From Tolypeutes matacus (taxonomy: Eukaryota > Chordata > Mammalia > Cingulata > Chlamyphoridae), in the NCBI GenBank assembly GCA_026826555.1, contig JAKSZT010033848.1, positions 169,807 through 233,806 of the forward strand: DNA of 64,000 nucleotides, given 5' to 3'. Positions 1 to 12,180 of this stretch are shown here, one piece after another. Position 1 is the stretch's first letter. Each line of letters begins with the position of its first letter. A program made the position numbers and the translations under genes. Below the pieces are notes generated by a model that ran no database searches, had not been told where the DNA came from, and saw only the letters and a program-made list of their open reading frames with translations.

Positions 1-6
1 ATCACT

Positions 7-8
<2 letters not shown>

Positions 9-59
<51 letters not shown>

Positions 60-88
60 CTATCTCTATCTCTATCTCTATCTCTCTC
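9..88. repeat. (TC)n / (TATC)n microsatellite
   Basis: A pure TC dinucleotide run passes into TATC and TATCTC units. It is a simple repeat with no coding content. It starts almost at the window edge, so its real left end may lie outside. Confidence 0.95.
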
Positions 89-849
89 ACCAAAGGTTAT
101 GCATTTTTACATCCTCATGTACTCCAAAGTAGATATATAGTAGCTTTAGCTTAGAAAATGACAATTTCTAAGGACAAAAGTAGGAAACTTCAATGTGAAG
201 TGATGGAGGAGAGAAATAGACTTCTAAGTGTCAATTACAATGAATAGCTGGAACTTAGGATATGTCTAATAAGCAGGCTTTAGGTCAATAGCTTCAATTT
301 AAACACCAATTATTGTATATTATAATTAATAAAATTTTATACTTTAAGAACTTTAACTTGATGAAAATAAGGTTGATAGAGGAAACATGCATAATTGAAA
401 GGTTATTGTAGAAGAACAATTTATAAAAATATTTTGCAACTATTAGAATTTCATCTGAGTATACTTATGGAAGTAAAAGGAAATTATTATGATGATTATT
501 GTACACATATAATGTTAGCCAAATTGTATACTATTTTTATTACAAATAGATTATATATAAATCAGCTATTAGTAAGAACTCAAATTCTAATATTCCTATT
601 GTTATTATCCCCTCTAATATTTTCCACATAAAATTAAATAATTGTGAAATCATGCCTCTTGAGATAACTAGTTTTTGGGTTGAAAGTATACTTAAAAATG
701 AAACAAGATTTATTTTTAATTTTAAATACTTCAAGGCAAGCACATGTAAATAGATGTGATTAAAACTATATTGACTATGGAGATTTCAGTAAAATCTTGA
801 ATAACATGTAGGCAAGATATCTGGACAGAAAATAGTCCTTCATCAATAT
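89..849. other. No recognisable feature (unique AT-rich DNA)
   Basis: AT-rich sequence with only short chance ORFs. I see no repeat family that recurs elsewhere in the window and no gene-like motif. Confidence 0.5.
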
Positions 850-1125
850 TAGAAATTATGCCTGATTGCATAATTATGCCAACAAAATTGTGTGGAAGAG
901 AGTGCAAAATTCAATGTAAACTGTAAACCATGCTTAGTGTCAATGCTCCAAAATATGTTCATCAATTGTAAAAAATGTACCACATTAATGAAGGATTTTG
1001 TTAATGTAGGAAAATGTGGGAGGAGTTGGGAGCAGGGCATTTGGGAATCACCTATATTTTTTATATAACATTTATGTAATCTACGTATCTTTTAAAAAAA
1101 TAAAAAGTATATTTAAAAAATTAGT
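850..1125 (+). repeat. U-family repeat, short 3' fragment (U1)
   Basis: This stretch aligns by eye with 21627-21872 and 43060-43345 (forward) and with 3733-3960 (reverse). Shared landmarks include 'gtgtggaagagagtg', 'tgtaccacattaatgaa' and 'acatttatgtaatcta'. It stops at the same 3' point as the other copies and is followed by an A-rich tail. A common 3' end with variable 5' truncation is typical of LINE-type retrotransposition. I infer an L1 3'-UTR-derived family, but no ORF2 is attached to any copy in the window. Confidence 0.6.
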
Positions 1126-2164
1126 TTAGGCATAAGAAGAGTCTGCATAGTTATGCAGATAGCCCCAGTAGGATTAGGAGACCAAGGATTATGAATAAAG
1201 CTTTTTACTGGCATTTTTTTCCCATTTATTTCAATATAATATCATATTCATGTATCTAGCCACCATTGATTTTTTAAAAATATTTATTAAAGTATATCAC
1301 TCATACATGAACATACATGAACAATAATGTATAGTAAAGGTTGTGAACTTACAAAGCAAACATTCAGAACATCATACTGGGATCCCATACATCAACCCTC
1401 CACCAACACCCTGCATTGTTGTGAGACAGTTGGTACAAATTCTGAAAGAATGTTGTCAAACCTTACTACTTATTATAGTCTCCATCTTACATTTGGTGTA
1501 TTTTCTCCCCAACCAACCCTATTATTATTTTTAAAATATGTTTTTATGACAGAAGTTGTAGACTTACAAAACAATCATGCACATGTGCAGAATTCCCCAA
1601 CAACACTCCTCTATCAACACACCAGACCCTGGTGGAATATTCATTACAGATTATGAAATAATATTACCTGATTAGTACCAGGTCCACAGCGTACGCTTGG
1701 CACACATCTTCCACACGCCCCCATCATCAACACAGCACATCTCTGGCATAGATGCAAGAATATTACATTATCACTGTTAACCACACTGCATAGGGCACTC
1801 TGGCTGTATTTTTCCCGTGCTTCTCCACACTCCCATAACCTTGCAATAGTGAAGTACATCTGCTCTATCTCACAAAGGACAGTCTTGCATCTGTACCATC
1901 AACCACCATTCTCATCCACCTCTGGGTCCACTGTGCCATCCAGTCCTAGACTAGTCTCCAGCTATCTGTCAATTGGCATCTACATCCCCAGACCAGCATA
2001 CTCAGCCACACCTCCATTTATAAACCAGCTGCCACTCCCAAAATATGCCACCATCAACTCCGTACACTTCCACACTTTTACAGTAGAGCCAATCAAAAAC
2101 TCTACATACTTTAAATATCAGTAGTCCATCTCAGTCCTCCTCTTATCTCCTTTAAAAATCCATT

Positions 2165-2850
2165 ACCTACCACCAGGTCTTGAAGATATTTCCCTACATT
2201 TTCTTCTAGAAGCTTTATGGTTCTTGCTTTTATATTTAGGTAATTGATTCATGTTGAGTTAATTTTTGTATAGGGTGTGAGAAAGGGGTCCTCTTTCCTT
2301 CTTTTGGAATGGGTATCCAATTTTCTCAGCAACATTTTTTGAATGGATTGTTCGGCCAGAGCTGGGTGGGTTTGACAGGCTAGTCAAAAATCATTTGACA
2401 ATAGACATGAGGGTCTGTTTTTTACCATCAGTTTAGTTCCATTGGTCTATGTGGCTGTCTTTATGCCAGTACCATGCTGTTTTTATCATTGTAGCTAGGT
2501 AATATAATTTAAAGTCTGGAAATGAGAGTCTTCCAACTTTGCTTTTCCTTTTTAAGATGTTTCTGGCTATTCATGATACTGAACCCTTCCAAATAAATTT
2601 GATCATCATGTTTTCCATTTATTTAAAAAATGCTGGTGGAATTTTTATCGAGGTTGCATTGAATCTGTGTATCAATTTGAGAGAAGTTGATATCTTAATG
2701 ATATTCAGCCTTTCAATCTATGAGCATAGAATGTTCTTCCAATTATTTAGGTCTTTTTAAAATTTCTTTTAACAATGAGTTGTAGTTTTCTGAATACAAG
2801 GGCTTTAAATCATTGGTTAAGTTGATTCCCGAATATTTGGGTTTTATTTG
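2165..2850 (-). pseudogene. L1 A ORF2 fragment (region after the RT core)
   Basis: The minus strand matches the section of L1 ORF2 found at 6590-7480 in copy B. It includes the stretch just after the reverse transcriptase palm and the block around 'atgccagtaccatgc' that recurs in every reverse L1 here. Many stops and frameshifts break it. No catalytic motif is retained. The upstream part of ORF2, with the endonuclease and RT palm, is deleted. It is joined to ORF1-end sequence at about 2850-2870. Confidence 0.75.
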
Positions 2851-2859
2851 TCATATTTT

Positions 2860-3713
2860 ATTTTCACCACTCCTTTGACAATTTTAGTTTCTTTTATTGA
2901 TATAATCTTCATTTCTAGAGTCACTTCCATGCCTATGCCTCCTGTCTTTTCTTTTCAGGTGGTAGCAAAGCCTTTTGTATTTCCTGCCAAGCAGGTCTCT
3001 TTGTTACAAACTCTCTCAGTTTCTGTTTATCTGTGAATATTCTAAACTTACCTTCATTTTTGAAAGTCAATCTGCCAAACATAAGATTCTTGACTGAAAG
3101 TTTTTCTCTTGCAGTATCTTAAATATATCACACCACTGTCTTCTTGCCTCCATGGTTTCTGGTGAGAAATCAGCACTTAATCTTATTGGGTATCTCTTAT
3201 ACATTATGCATTGCTTTTCTCTTGCTGCTCTCAGACTTCTCTTTTTGTCTTTTGCATTTGACATTCTGTTTAGTATGTGTCTCAGAGTTGATCTATTAGG
3301 ATTTTCTCTGGTGGAAGTATGTCCTCCTTCTTTCACATGGATATTTATGTCCTTCAATAACGTTAGGACATTTTGTACCATGATTTCTTTAAATATTCCT
3401 TCTACCTCCTTTCCTTACTCTTTTCCTTCTGGGACCCCAAATGACATGTATGTTTGCATGTCTCTTACTGTCCTTAATTCCCTGAGACCTTATTAAAGTT
3501 TTTCCAATTTTTTCTTCATCTGTTCCTTTTTATGTTCACTTTCTGAGGCCATTTCTTCAAGCTCACCAATCCTTTCTTCTGCCGTCTCAATCTGTTATTT
3601 TATATGATTCCAGTGTATTTTTTATGTCATTTTTGCACCTTTCATTCCCATAAGATCTGCTATTTTTCTATATATACTTTAAAATTCTTCTTTGTGCTCA
3701 TCCAATGTTTTCT
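2860..3713 (-). pseudogene. L1 A ORF1 pseudogene (RNA-binding protein)
   Basis: L1 ORF1 encodes a trimeric RNA-binding chaperone. A 104-residue open segment (3067-3381) carries the signature of its RRM and C-terminal domain: 'LRAAREK' then 'RLSADFSPETMEARRQW' and 'ILQEKNFQSRILC'. The corresponding part of L1 E at 15005-15487 reads very similarly. Upstream on the minus strand (about 3400-3713) is the coiled-coil part in broken frames. It cannot make a full protein. The 5' side is cut by the U2 insertion. Confidence 0.85.
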
Positions 3714-5245
3714 TAAAAAAAAAAAAAAAAAAACTTTAAAAGATGCTTAGATTACATAAATGTTTCACAAAAATTACAAGGATTCCCATGTTCCCCACTT
3801 CCCATAATATCCCACAAAAACATCTTTCATTAGTGTGGCACATCACCTGCAATGGATACACACATCCTGGGTCTTTGCCATTATGCATGGATCGTAGTTC
3901 ACATTGTAGACCACACTCTTTCCCACATAGTTCTGCATATTATATGCTGATGTAAAATAGCCTATATCTGTCATTGTAATGTCACTCAGGATAAATCCCA
4001 AGTCCTGAAAAAGCCCTCTTTTACAACTGCTTTTCTTTTCTCTGCCTCAAAAGGGTCCAATGGCCACTGGCTCCTCCTCACTGTTGTAATTTCTTCCATT
4101 ACTTGAATCACAATATTTCTACAACAGAATACCAGTGAGTCCACTCTAGTCCATAGCTCTTCCCCCAATCACGAGGAGTTTGGGATGCTGATGTCCACTC
4201 CACCTCCAAGAGAGGGAGACAATATCCCATAGGTACAATGGATGGGATTATCCTGCCTGCAGCTGCAGACTCTCTCCATTCACTGGGATGGTCATTGTCC
4301 ATCATCATCTCCTCAGCAGGTGACTTGGATGAGTCCATTGAGCTGTAGAGTAGGAGTTGCAGTTCCACCAAGATTCCAGGCACAGCTGGCACATGGGCAG
4401 GCCAAAGGCTCCATTCTCTGGAAGTACACCTAGAAACTCCAGCACCACATATAGGTTTGAATAGAGGGGACTGATGGATCATGTGCAGGGCGGACTTATT
4501 TGAGTCCAACTCTGTCACTCTCAGGAGCACAGATTCCAAAGTACAGCCCACAGATAAGGCATCAATCTCTGGGGCTTTCCCCCCTTATATAGGATCTGGG
4601 TGTCTCCAGAGCCCTCAGGAGCCCCTCTATGTGGGGTGATATCCACTATGGTGTTCTATGAGATCCTACTGAGGTGTGTATAAGCGTTATTTCCAGGATG
4701 ACCTCCCGACTCTCTTTGAAGTCTCTTAGCTATATGAACTCATTTGTCTTTACCTTTTCCCCCTTTTATTCAAGGTCTTTTTACAGTCATACTGCCTGTT
4801 GGCACTTGGTGCTAATCCCCCGTTGTCAGGGAGACTCATCCCTGAGAGTCATGTCCCACGCTGGGGGGAAGGCAATGCATTCATATGCTGAGTTTGGCTT
4901 AGATAGAGGAAACATTTGAGCAACAAGGAGACTCTCAGGTGGCAACCCTTAGGCAACCCGTAACAGTAGTCTAAGTTTCAAGTACAAGAGTAAAAACTCC
5001 TAAGGCTAGTCGTCAATAACAAGAACCCATTAGTGGACCATCCTTCTTTGCCAGACAATGCCCCTGCACTCACGGGACTGTTGCTGCTCCCTTGGAGAAT
5101 GTGGCAGAGATCTCCAGGCTGGGAATTCAGTATTCCCTCATTTATTGAGTGATTGTCCACCCACTGTAACCATGCCCCACGTCTTGACATTTGGACAATT
5201 TTATATATCTTTCATGTATATTCAGATGAACTTCCTCCCATGAAT
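3714..5245 (-). repeat. U-family repeat (U2), inserted in L1 A
   Basis: About 1.5 kb that reads, on the minus strand, like 20385-21872 (U3). Matching blocks include 'caagtcacctggtgagga' (revcomp near 4315), the 'ggctccattctctgg' region and the 'gtcatgtcccacgctgggggg' region. It has no long conserved ORF. It interrupts the ORF1 of L1 A, and the L1 sequence beside its left end recurs beside its right end, which points to a target-site duplication. Its 3' end carries a run that is T-rich on its own sense strand (A-run 3716-3734 on plus). That is odd for a poly(A)-tailed element. Confidence 0.65.
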
Positions 5246-5318
5246 TTCTTCAAGCTCACCAATCCTTTCTTCTGCCTCCTCAAATCTGCTATTATATGAT
5301 TCCAGTGTATTTTTTTTT
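5246..5318 (-). pseudogene. Duplicated slice of L1 A ORF1
   Basis: 73 bp that repeat 3553-3628 with a handful of differences, including the identical run 'ttcttcaagctcaccaatcc'. It lies directly against the 5' end of U2. The best explanation is that it is the upstream half of a long target-site duplication made when U2 inserted. It is then cut by the 3' end of L1 B. Confidence 0.7.
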
Positions 5319-5726
5319 TTTTTTTTACAATTTAGATGATACAGTTTAATAATTTTGATGATATTTACCATGTCCTGTGTCCATTACTGTAAGGTAATGA
5401 AAAACCTTCCCCATGACCACCAAACAACCCATTAGATCTTGACTGTTCCCTTCTCCCCAGCCCCCCAGGGCCCGTGATACCCCCTTCTCCCAACACATGG
5501 AATGTCAAGATTCACAGTTACATACCCTGGGGATTTGAACCAGCCCTTCCTAATCCAGCCACTCCCCAGTGCTGCACCACCAAACCCAGGAACACCACTC
5601 ATCTGCCCCATCCCCCAACATGCAACCTCCATATGGGTGATGGCTCAAAGCCTGCTCTTCTCTTACTCTCATTTGCTAACCTATCTTTCAGACAATGGTT
5701 CTCAGAGACTGCTCACTTTCCTCAGT

Positions 5727-8700
5727 TCAGATCAGTGAGGTCATATACTGTTCATCCTTCAGTGCCTGGCTTGCTTCACTCAACATAAGGTCTTCAAGAT
5801 TCATCCAGGTTATTCCATGTGTTAGCACTTTGTTCCTTCTTACAGCTGAGTAATATTCCATTGTATGTATGTACCACATTTTGCTTATCCATTCGTCTGT
5901 TGATGGGCACCGAGGCTGATTCCAACTTTTGGCAATGGTGAACAATGTCGCTATGAACATTGGTGTGCATATATCTGTTTGTATTTTTGTTTTCAGTTCT
6001 TCTGGGTATATACCCAGCAGTGGAATTGCTGGATCATATGGAAGATCTATTGCTAGTTTTCTGAGGAACCGCCTAACTGTCCTCCACAGTGGCTGGACCA
6101 TTCCGCAGTCCCACCAGCAGTGGATGAGGGTTCCTATTCCTCCACATCCTCTCCAACATTTAGTGTCTCCTGTTTTTTCAATAGCTGCCATTCTGATGGG
6201 TGTAATGGTATCTCATTGTAGTTTTGATTTGCATTTCCCTGATAGCAAGTGATGTTGAGCATTTTTTCATGTGCTTTTTAGCCATTTGTATTTCTTCCTT
6301 GGAGAAGTGTCTTTTCAGGTCACTTGCCCATTTTTTATATGGGTTGTTTGTCCTTTTATTTTCGAGGTGAAGAATTTCTTTATATATGCAGGATATTAGG
6401 CTCCTATCAGATATATAGTTGCCGAATATTTTTTCCCATTGGGTAGGTTGCCTTTTTATTTTCTTAATAACATCCTTAGAGGTGCAGAAGTTTTTAATTT
6501 TGAGGAGATCCCATTTATCAAATTTTTCTCTGGCTGCTTGTGCTTTGGCTGTGAAGTTCATGAAACCATTTCCTATTACAAGGTCCTGTAGATGCTTCCC
6601 TACATTATCTTCCAAGGTTTTTATGGTTTTGGCTCTTATATTTATTTATTTATTTATTTATTTAAAGATTTTATTTATTTATTCATTTATCCCCCCCTTG
6701 CTGCTTGTGCTCGCTGGGTCAGCCAACCACGCCGTGCGGGCGGGCCTGCCTTCACCAGGAGGCCCCGGGAACCAAACCCGGGGCCTCCCATATGGTAAAC
6801 GGGAGCCCTACTGATTGAGCCACAGCCGTTTCCCTGGCTCTTATATTTAGATCTTTGATCCATCTTGAGTTGATTTTTGTATAAGGTGTGAGATGGTATT
6901 CTTCTCTCATTCTTTTGGATATGGATATCCAGTTCTCCAAGCACCACTTCTTAAAGAGGCCACTCTCTCCCAACTGAGTGGGCTTCATGGCCTTGTCAAA
7001 TATCAGATGACTGTATATGCGAGGATCTAAATCAGAACTCTCAATCCGGTTCCATTGGTCAGTAGGTCTATCCTTGTGCCAATACCACGCAGTTTTGATC
7101 ACTTTAGCTTTGTAGTATTTTTTAAAGTCAGGTAATGTGATACCTCCAACTTCATTTTTCTTTTTCAATATATCTTTGGCAATTCGGGGCCTCTTGCCTC
7201 TCCAAATATATTTGTGGTTAGTTTTTCCAGTTCCTTAAAAAATATAGTGTTGACTTTTATTGGGATTGCATTAAATCTGTAGCTTAGTTTGGGTAGGATA
7301 GACATCTTGATGATGTTTAGTCTTCCCATCCATGAACAGGGAATATTTTTCCATTTATTTAAGTCTTCTTTGATTTCCTTTAACAGTGTTGTGTAGTTTT
7401 CTGTATATAAGTCCTTTACATATTTAGTTAAATTTATTCCTAGATATTTGATTCTTTTGTTTACTATTGTAAATGGTATTTTTTTCCTGATTTCCTCCTC
7501 AGTTTGCTGGTTATTGGTGTACAGAAATGCTACTGATTTTTGAGCATTGATCTTATAGCCTGCAACATTATTGAACTCCTTTATAAGTTCTAGAAGCCTT
7601 GTTGTCAATTTCTTGGGGCTTTCTATGTATAGGATCATGTCATCTGCAAATAATGAAATTTTTACTTCTTCTTTTCCAATCTGGATGCCTTTTATGTCCT
7701 TTTCTTGTCTCAGTGATCGTGCAAGTACTTCTAAGACAATGTTAAATGGGAGTGGTGATAGTGGGCATCCTTGTCTTGTTCCCATTCTCAGAGGGAAGAC
7801 TTTTAGGATTTCACCGTTGAAAATGATGTTAGCTTTGGCTTTTTCATATATACCCTTTATCATTTTCAGAAAGTTTCCATCTATTCCTATCTTTTGTAGT
7901 GTTTTTATGAGGAAAAGTGTATTTTGTCGAATGCTTTTTCTGCATCTATAGAGATGATCATGTGATTTTTTTCTTTCAATCTGTTTAGGTGGTGTATTAC
8001 ATTGATTGATTTTCTTATATTGAACCATCCTTGCATACCCGGGATGAAACCCACTTGGTCATGTTGTACAATCCTTTTGATATGTTGTTGAATGCGATTA
8101 GCAAGTATTTTGTTAAGGATTTTAGCATCTAGGTTCATTAAAGAAATTGGTCTGTAATTTTCCTTTCTTGTGGTATCTTTATTTGGTTTTGGTATTAGGG
8201 TAATGTTGGCATCATAGAATGAGTTAGGTAATGTTCCTCTACTTCTATTTTTTGGAAGAGCTTAGGTAGAATTGGTGTTAGCTCTTTCCGGAATGTTTGG
8301 TAGAATTCAGCTGTGAAGCCATCTGGTCCTGGACACTTCTCAGTTGGGAGGTTTTTAATGGGCTGTTGAGTTCATCTATTTCTTCTTTCGTCAATGTCGG
8401 CTATTTGTGGGTTTCTAGAACCTTGTCCGTTTCCTCCAAATTGTCATTCTTGTTGGCATATAATTTTTCAAAGTATCCTCTTATGATACTCTTTATTTCT
8501 GTGGGGTCTGTAGTGATATCACCTTGCTCATTCCTTATTTTATCTATTTGCATCTGTTCTCTCTTTTTCTTTGTTAGTCTGGCTAAGGGTTTGTCAATTT
8601 TGTTGATATTTTCGAAGAACCAGCTTTTGGTTTTGTTTATTGTTTCCAGTGCTTTCTTATTCTCTATTTCATTTACTTCTGCTCTAATCTTGGTTATTTC

Positions 8701-9711
8701 CTGCTTTCTACTTCCTTTAGGTTTAGTTTGCTTTTCTTTTTCCAATTCCTCCAAGAGTGCAGTTAGGTCTTCAATTTTTGCTCTTTCTCCTTTTTAATAT
8801 ATGAATTTATGGCTATGAACTTCCCTCTCAGGACTGCTTTCACTGCATCCCATAGGTTTTATATGTTGTGTTGTTGTTTTCATTAGTTTCAAGGTAGTTA
8901 CTGATTTCTTTTGAAATTTCCGCTTTGACCCACTGTTTGTCTAAGAGTGTGTTGTTTAACTTCCATATCCTTGTGCCTAACCTGTTTCTCTGGCCCTTAT
9001 TGATTTCCAACTTCATTCCGTTGTGGTCAGAGAAATTACTTTGTATAATCTCAGTCTTTCTGAATTCATTGAGTGTTGTTCTGTGGCCTAGCAGGTGGTC
9101 TATTTTGGAGTATGTTCCATGTGCACTTGAGAAGAATGTAAATCCCGCTGTATTTAGGTGTAGTGTTCTGTATATGTCTATTAAGTCCAAATCTTCTAAT
9201 ATATTGTTGAGTGCCTTAGTTTCTTTATTGATTCTCTGCCTAGATGTTCTGTCTAATGATGATAGTGGTGTGTTGAAGTCCCCTGCTATAATTGTAGAGG
9301 AATTTATTTCTCCTCTTAGTTTTTCCAGAGTTTGCCGCACGTATTTTGAGGCACCTCGATTAGGTGCATAAATGTTGATGATTGTTCTCTCTTCTTGAGA
9401 GATTACTCCTTTTACTAATATGTAGTGTCCATCTTTGTCTCTTACAATAGTTTTGCATTTAAAGTCTATTTTGTCTGATATTAGAATAGCTACTCCTGCC
9501 CTTTTTGGCTATTGTTAGCTTGTAAAATGGTTTTCCAGCCATTCACTTTCAGCCTCCTTGAATCCCTGGGCTGAAAGTGGGTTTCTTTTAGACAGCATAT
9601 AGATGGGTCATATTTTCTTATCCATTCTGCCAATCTGTGTCTCTTGAGTGGTGAATTTAATCCATTAATATTCAGTGTTATTATTCGTAACGAATTTCTT
9701 ACTTCAGTCAT
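5727..9711 (-). pseudogene. L1 B ORF2 pseudogene (endonuclease-reverse transcriptase)
   Basis: L1 ORF2 encodes the endonuclease and reverse transcriptase that drive target-primed retrotransposition. The start at 9711 opens with 'MTEVRNSLRIITLNINGLNS', the usual endonuclease N-terminus, followed by 'CLKETHF', where Gln is usual before the catalytic Glu. The RT region is in a 287-residue open piece (7165-8028): '[10 protein letters not shown]' and the catalytic '[10 protein letters not shown]' are intact. The C-terminal part, with 'HCWWDCGMVQPLW' and 'YSAVRRNKVLTHGITWMNLE', is in 5727-6191. About eight frame breaks and the SINE insertion stop translation. Without the SINE the length is about 3.78 kb, normal for L1 ORF2. 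Confidence 0.9.
6645..6834 (-). mobile_element. tRNA-derived SINE, copy 1
   Basis: The minus strand starts GGGAAACGGCTGTGGCTCAA and carries a pol III A box and B box in a tRNA-like head, a GC-rich body and an (ATAA)-rich tail. It is flanked by a perfect 15-bp duplication, tggctcttatattta, at 6630-6644 and 6835-6849. The insertion splits ORF2 of L1 B, so it is younger than that L1. Confidence 0.93.
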
Positions 9712-9788
9712 TTTTTCTTTCGGTTAAAGTATGTCATATGTTGTTTTGTTTCTCTTTTTGACTTTTCAGTCTGCTTCATTTCAGTTAT

Positions 9789-11060
9789 CCATCTTGATGG
9801 AGTACAATTATTTAAAGTATCCTATCATAATGCTCTTCTGTGGATCAGTGGTGATATCCCCTTCACTCATTTGTTATGTTATTTATTTGCATCTTCTCTC
9901 TTTTTCCTTATTAATCTAGCTAAAGGTTTGTTAATTTTTTAAATCTTCTAAAAGAAACAGCTTTTGGTTTTGATAATTTTTTCTAGTTTTTTTTTCTCAA
10001 GTTCATTTAATTCTCCTCTCATCTTTGTTATTTCCTTCTTTCTGTTTCTTTGGGATTAGTTTCTTTTCCTTTTTCTAGTTCCTCCAGGTGTGCAGTTAGG
10101 TCTTCTTTTTCAATATAGGCATTTATTTCTGTAAATTTCCCTCTCATCACTGCTTTTGCTGCATCCCATAGGTTTTGATATGCTGTGTTCTTATTTTCAT
10201 TCATTTAAGGTAGTTAATGATTTCTTTTACAATTTCTTCCTTGACCCTTTAATTGTCTAAGAGTGTATTGTTTTACTTCCATATCTTTAGCCCTTTTCTG
10301 GTTCTTTGACCATTATTAATTTCAAGATTCATTCTTTTGTGGCCAAGAAATTATTGTGTATAGTTTCAATTTTCTGAATTTGTTGAGGCTGTTCTGTGAC
10401 CTAGCATGTGGTCTATCCTGCATAATGATCCATGTGCACTCAAGAAGAATGTAGATGTTGCAGTATTTGGGAATAGTGTTCTGAATATGACTTTTAGGTC
10501 TAAATCCTCTAACATATTATTCAAGCTTTCTATTTCTTTATTAACCCTCTGTAGAGATGTTCTGTCACATGGTGATAATGGTGTATTAAAGTCTCCCACT
10601 ATAATTATAGAGGCATTTATTTCTCCACTTAATTTTTACAATATTTGTCTTATATATTTTTGGGCACACTGGTTAGGTACATAAATGATTATCACTGTTC
10701 TTTCTACTTGATAGATTACCCCTTTTATTAATATACAGTGTCTTTTTTGTCTCTTAAAATATTTGTGCATGTAAAGTCTATTTTTTCCGATATTAGTATA
10801 ACTAGTTACTCCTGCTATTTTTTGATCATTTTTGGCATGTAAAATCATTTTCTAACCTTTCAATTGCAATCTCTTTGTTTCCATGGGTATAAGGTGAGAG
10901 TATTTTAGACTTCATATAGATGGGTCATATTTCCTTATCCATTCTTTTATTCTGTGTCATTTGACTGGATAGTTTAATCCACTAACCTAAAATGTTATTA
11001 CTATCCAGGGAGTAATTACATTAGCCATTTTTTCTTTAGGATTATATATGCCATATTTTG
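9789..11060 (-). pseudogene. L1 D ORF2 5' fragment (endonuclease domain)
   Basis: Minus-strand pieces correspond to the endonuclease and early RT part of L1 ORF2. The 77-residue open piece 10366-10599 reads 'MGDFNTPLSPCDRTS' and 'CRIDHMLGHR', matching the 'GDFNTPLSSLDRTS' and 'SKIDHLLGHR' segments of copy B. Many stops elsewhere. It cannot be functional. Confidence 0.8.
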
Positions 11061-11159
11061 TTTTTATTTTTCTTTATATCTTTTTAGTTATTCTTATGAA
11101 TAATCTTCCTTTTTACACTCTCTTCCAACCCTACCTCTCTTCTGTTTTCCATTCAACAT

Positions 11160-12180
11160 GCAGAACTCCCTTTATTATTTCTTGAAGGGCAGTTTCTTGT
11201 TGACGAGCTCTCTTAATTTCTGTTAATTTGTGAATATTTTGAAGTCTTCCTCATTTTTTAATATTAGCTTTGCTGCATAAAGAATTGTTGACTGACAGTT
11301 TTTTTTCTTTTAGCACTTTAACTATATCATACCACTGCCTTCTTGCCTCTATGGGTTCATATAAGAAATCAGTGCTGAAACTTATCAAGCTCTCTTGCAT
11401 GCATTGGGTCTCTTCTCCTGCTGCTTTCAGTGTTTTCTTTTTGTCTTGAACACTTGATAATTTGATAAGTAAATGTATTGAGGTAGACCTTTTCAGATTT
11501 ACACTGTTTGGAGTGTGCTATACTTTCTGGACATGAATATCCATGTCCTCAAAATAGTTGGTAAAACTTCAGCCATTATTTTCTCCAACATTCCTTCTGT
11601 CCCCTTTCCCACCTCTTCTTCCTCTGGGATGTCTATACAGCATATGTGATTTGTTTCATGTTGTCCTTCAGTTCCCAAAGTCCCTGCTGAATTTTTTCTA
11701 TCTTTTTATCTATCTTTTATACTACCTTTTTGTTTTCAGATGTTCTATCTTCAATGTCACTAACTCTTTCCTCTGCCTATTCAAGTCTGTTGTTATGTGC
11801 TTCCACTGTATTTTTTTTCTTACATTTTACCTTTCACACTGTCAGATCTGTTATATTTTCATGTATGTTTATGATTTCTTCTGTATGTAACCTTATTGCC
11901 TTCTTAATAGCCTTTATCTCTACTTTCACTTCATTAGGTTGATTCATGACATTTGTTTGGACTTACTTGTTTAGCTGTTCCACATTCTGTGTCTCCTCCT
12001 GTTTTTTGTTTGTTCATTAGACTGGGCCATGTCTTTCTGTATTTTAGTATGGCTGGTAATTTTTTGCTGGAATCTAGGTATCTGTTTATCTATCTATTGG
12101 ATAGATTCTTTTTCTACTCTAGGATTTTATTTCATTTTATTTTCTGTTCCTCTTTTGACACTGAGTTATAATTATTCTAT
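11160..12180 (-). pseudogene. L1 D ORF1 pseudogene
   Basis: The minus strand follows L1 ORF1: C-terminal domain near 11280-11450 (compare 15180-15330 in L1 E), the RRM part near 11450-11650 and the coiled-coil part near 11700-12000. No open segment longer than a few dozen codons survives. It is followed on the plus-coordinate right by the purine-rich complement of the L1 5' UTR. Confidence 0.7.

Larger units (their letters stand above)
1270..3713 (-). mobile_element. L1 copy A, reverse, internally deleted
   Basis: Read on the minus strand this is L1: ORF1 (3713 to about 2860), a jump into the 3' part of ORF2 (2850-2165), then a 3' UTR (2160-1270). The 3' UTR shares wording with that of L1 G at 50098-51110, for example the block around 1380-1420 versus 50215-50260. 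About 2 kb of ORF2, from its start to the region after the reverse transcriptase core, is missing. The 5' side is broken by the U2 insertion, and a further 73 bp of the same ORF1 region reappears at 5246-5318. Confidence 0.8.
5319..9788 (-). mobile_element. L1 copy B, reverse, 5'-truncated, fairly young
   Basis: On the minus strand this runs from the inter-ORF spacer (9788-9712) through a nearly complete ORF2 to a 3' UTR (5726-5337) and a poly(A) tail, seen as the T-run around 5311-5328. ORF1 and the 5' UTR are absent. The 3' UTR matches the first part of that of L1 E (19036-19840), including the block around 'ggacacaggacatgg'. It ends where E continues, so B used an earlier poly(A) site. A SINE sits inside it at 6645-6834. 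ORF2 keeps long open pieces, so B is one of the younger L1s in this window. Confidence 0.88.

Noticed and set aside
4108..4551. 147-codon minus-strand open frame
   Set aside because: It lies within the U2 repeat, and matching parts of U3 and U4 do not keep the frame. No domain motif.
8297..8797. 166-codon plus-strand frame rich in Ser/Leu, and the 8925-9371 frame
   Set aside because: These are complements of the L1 B ORF2 reading frame on the minus strand.
5319..9788. L1 B as an active retrotransposon
   Set aside because: It lacks ORF1 and the 5' UTR, and ORF2 has several frame breaks plus a SINE insertion.
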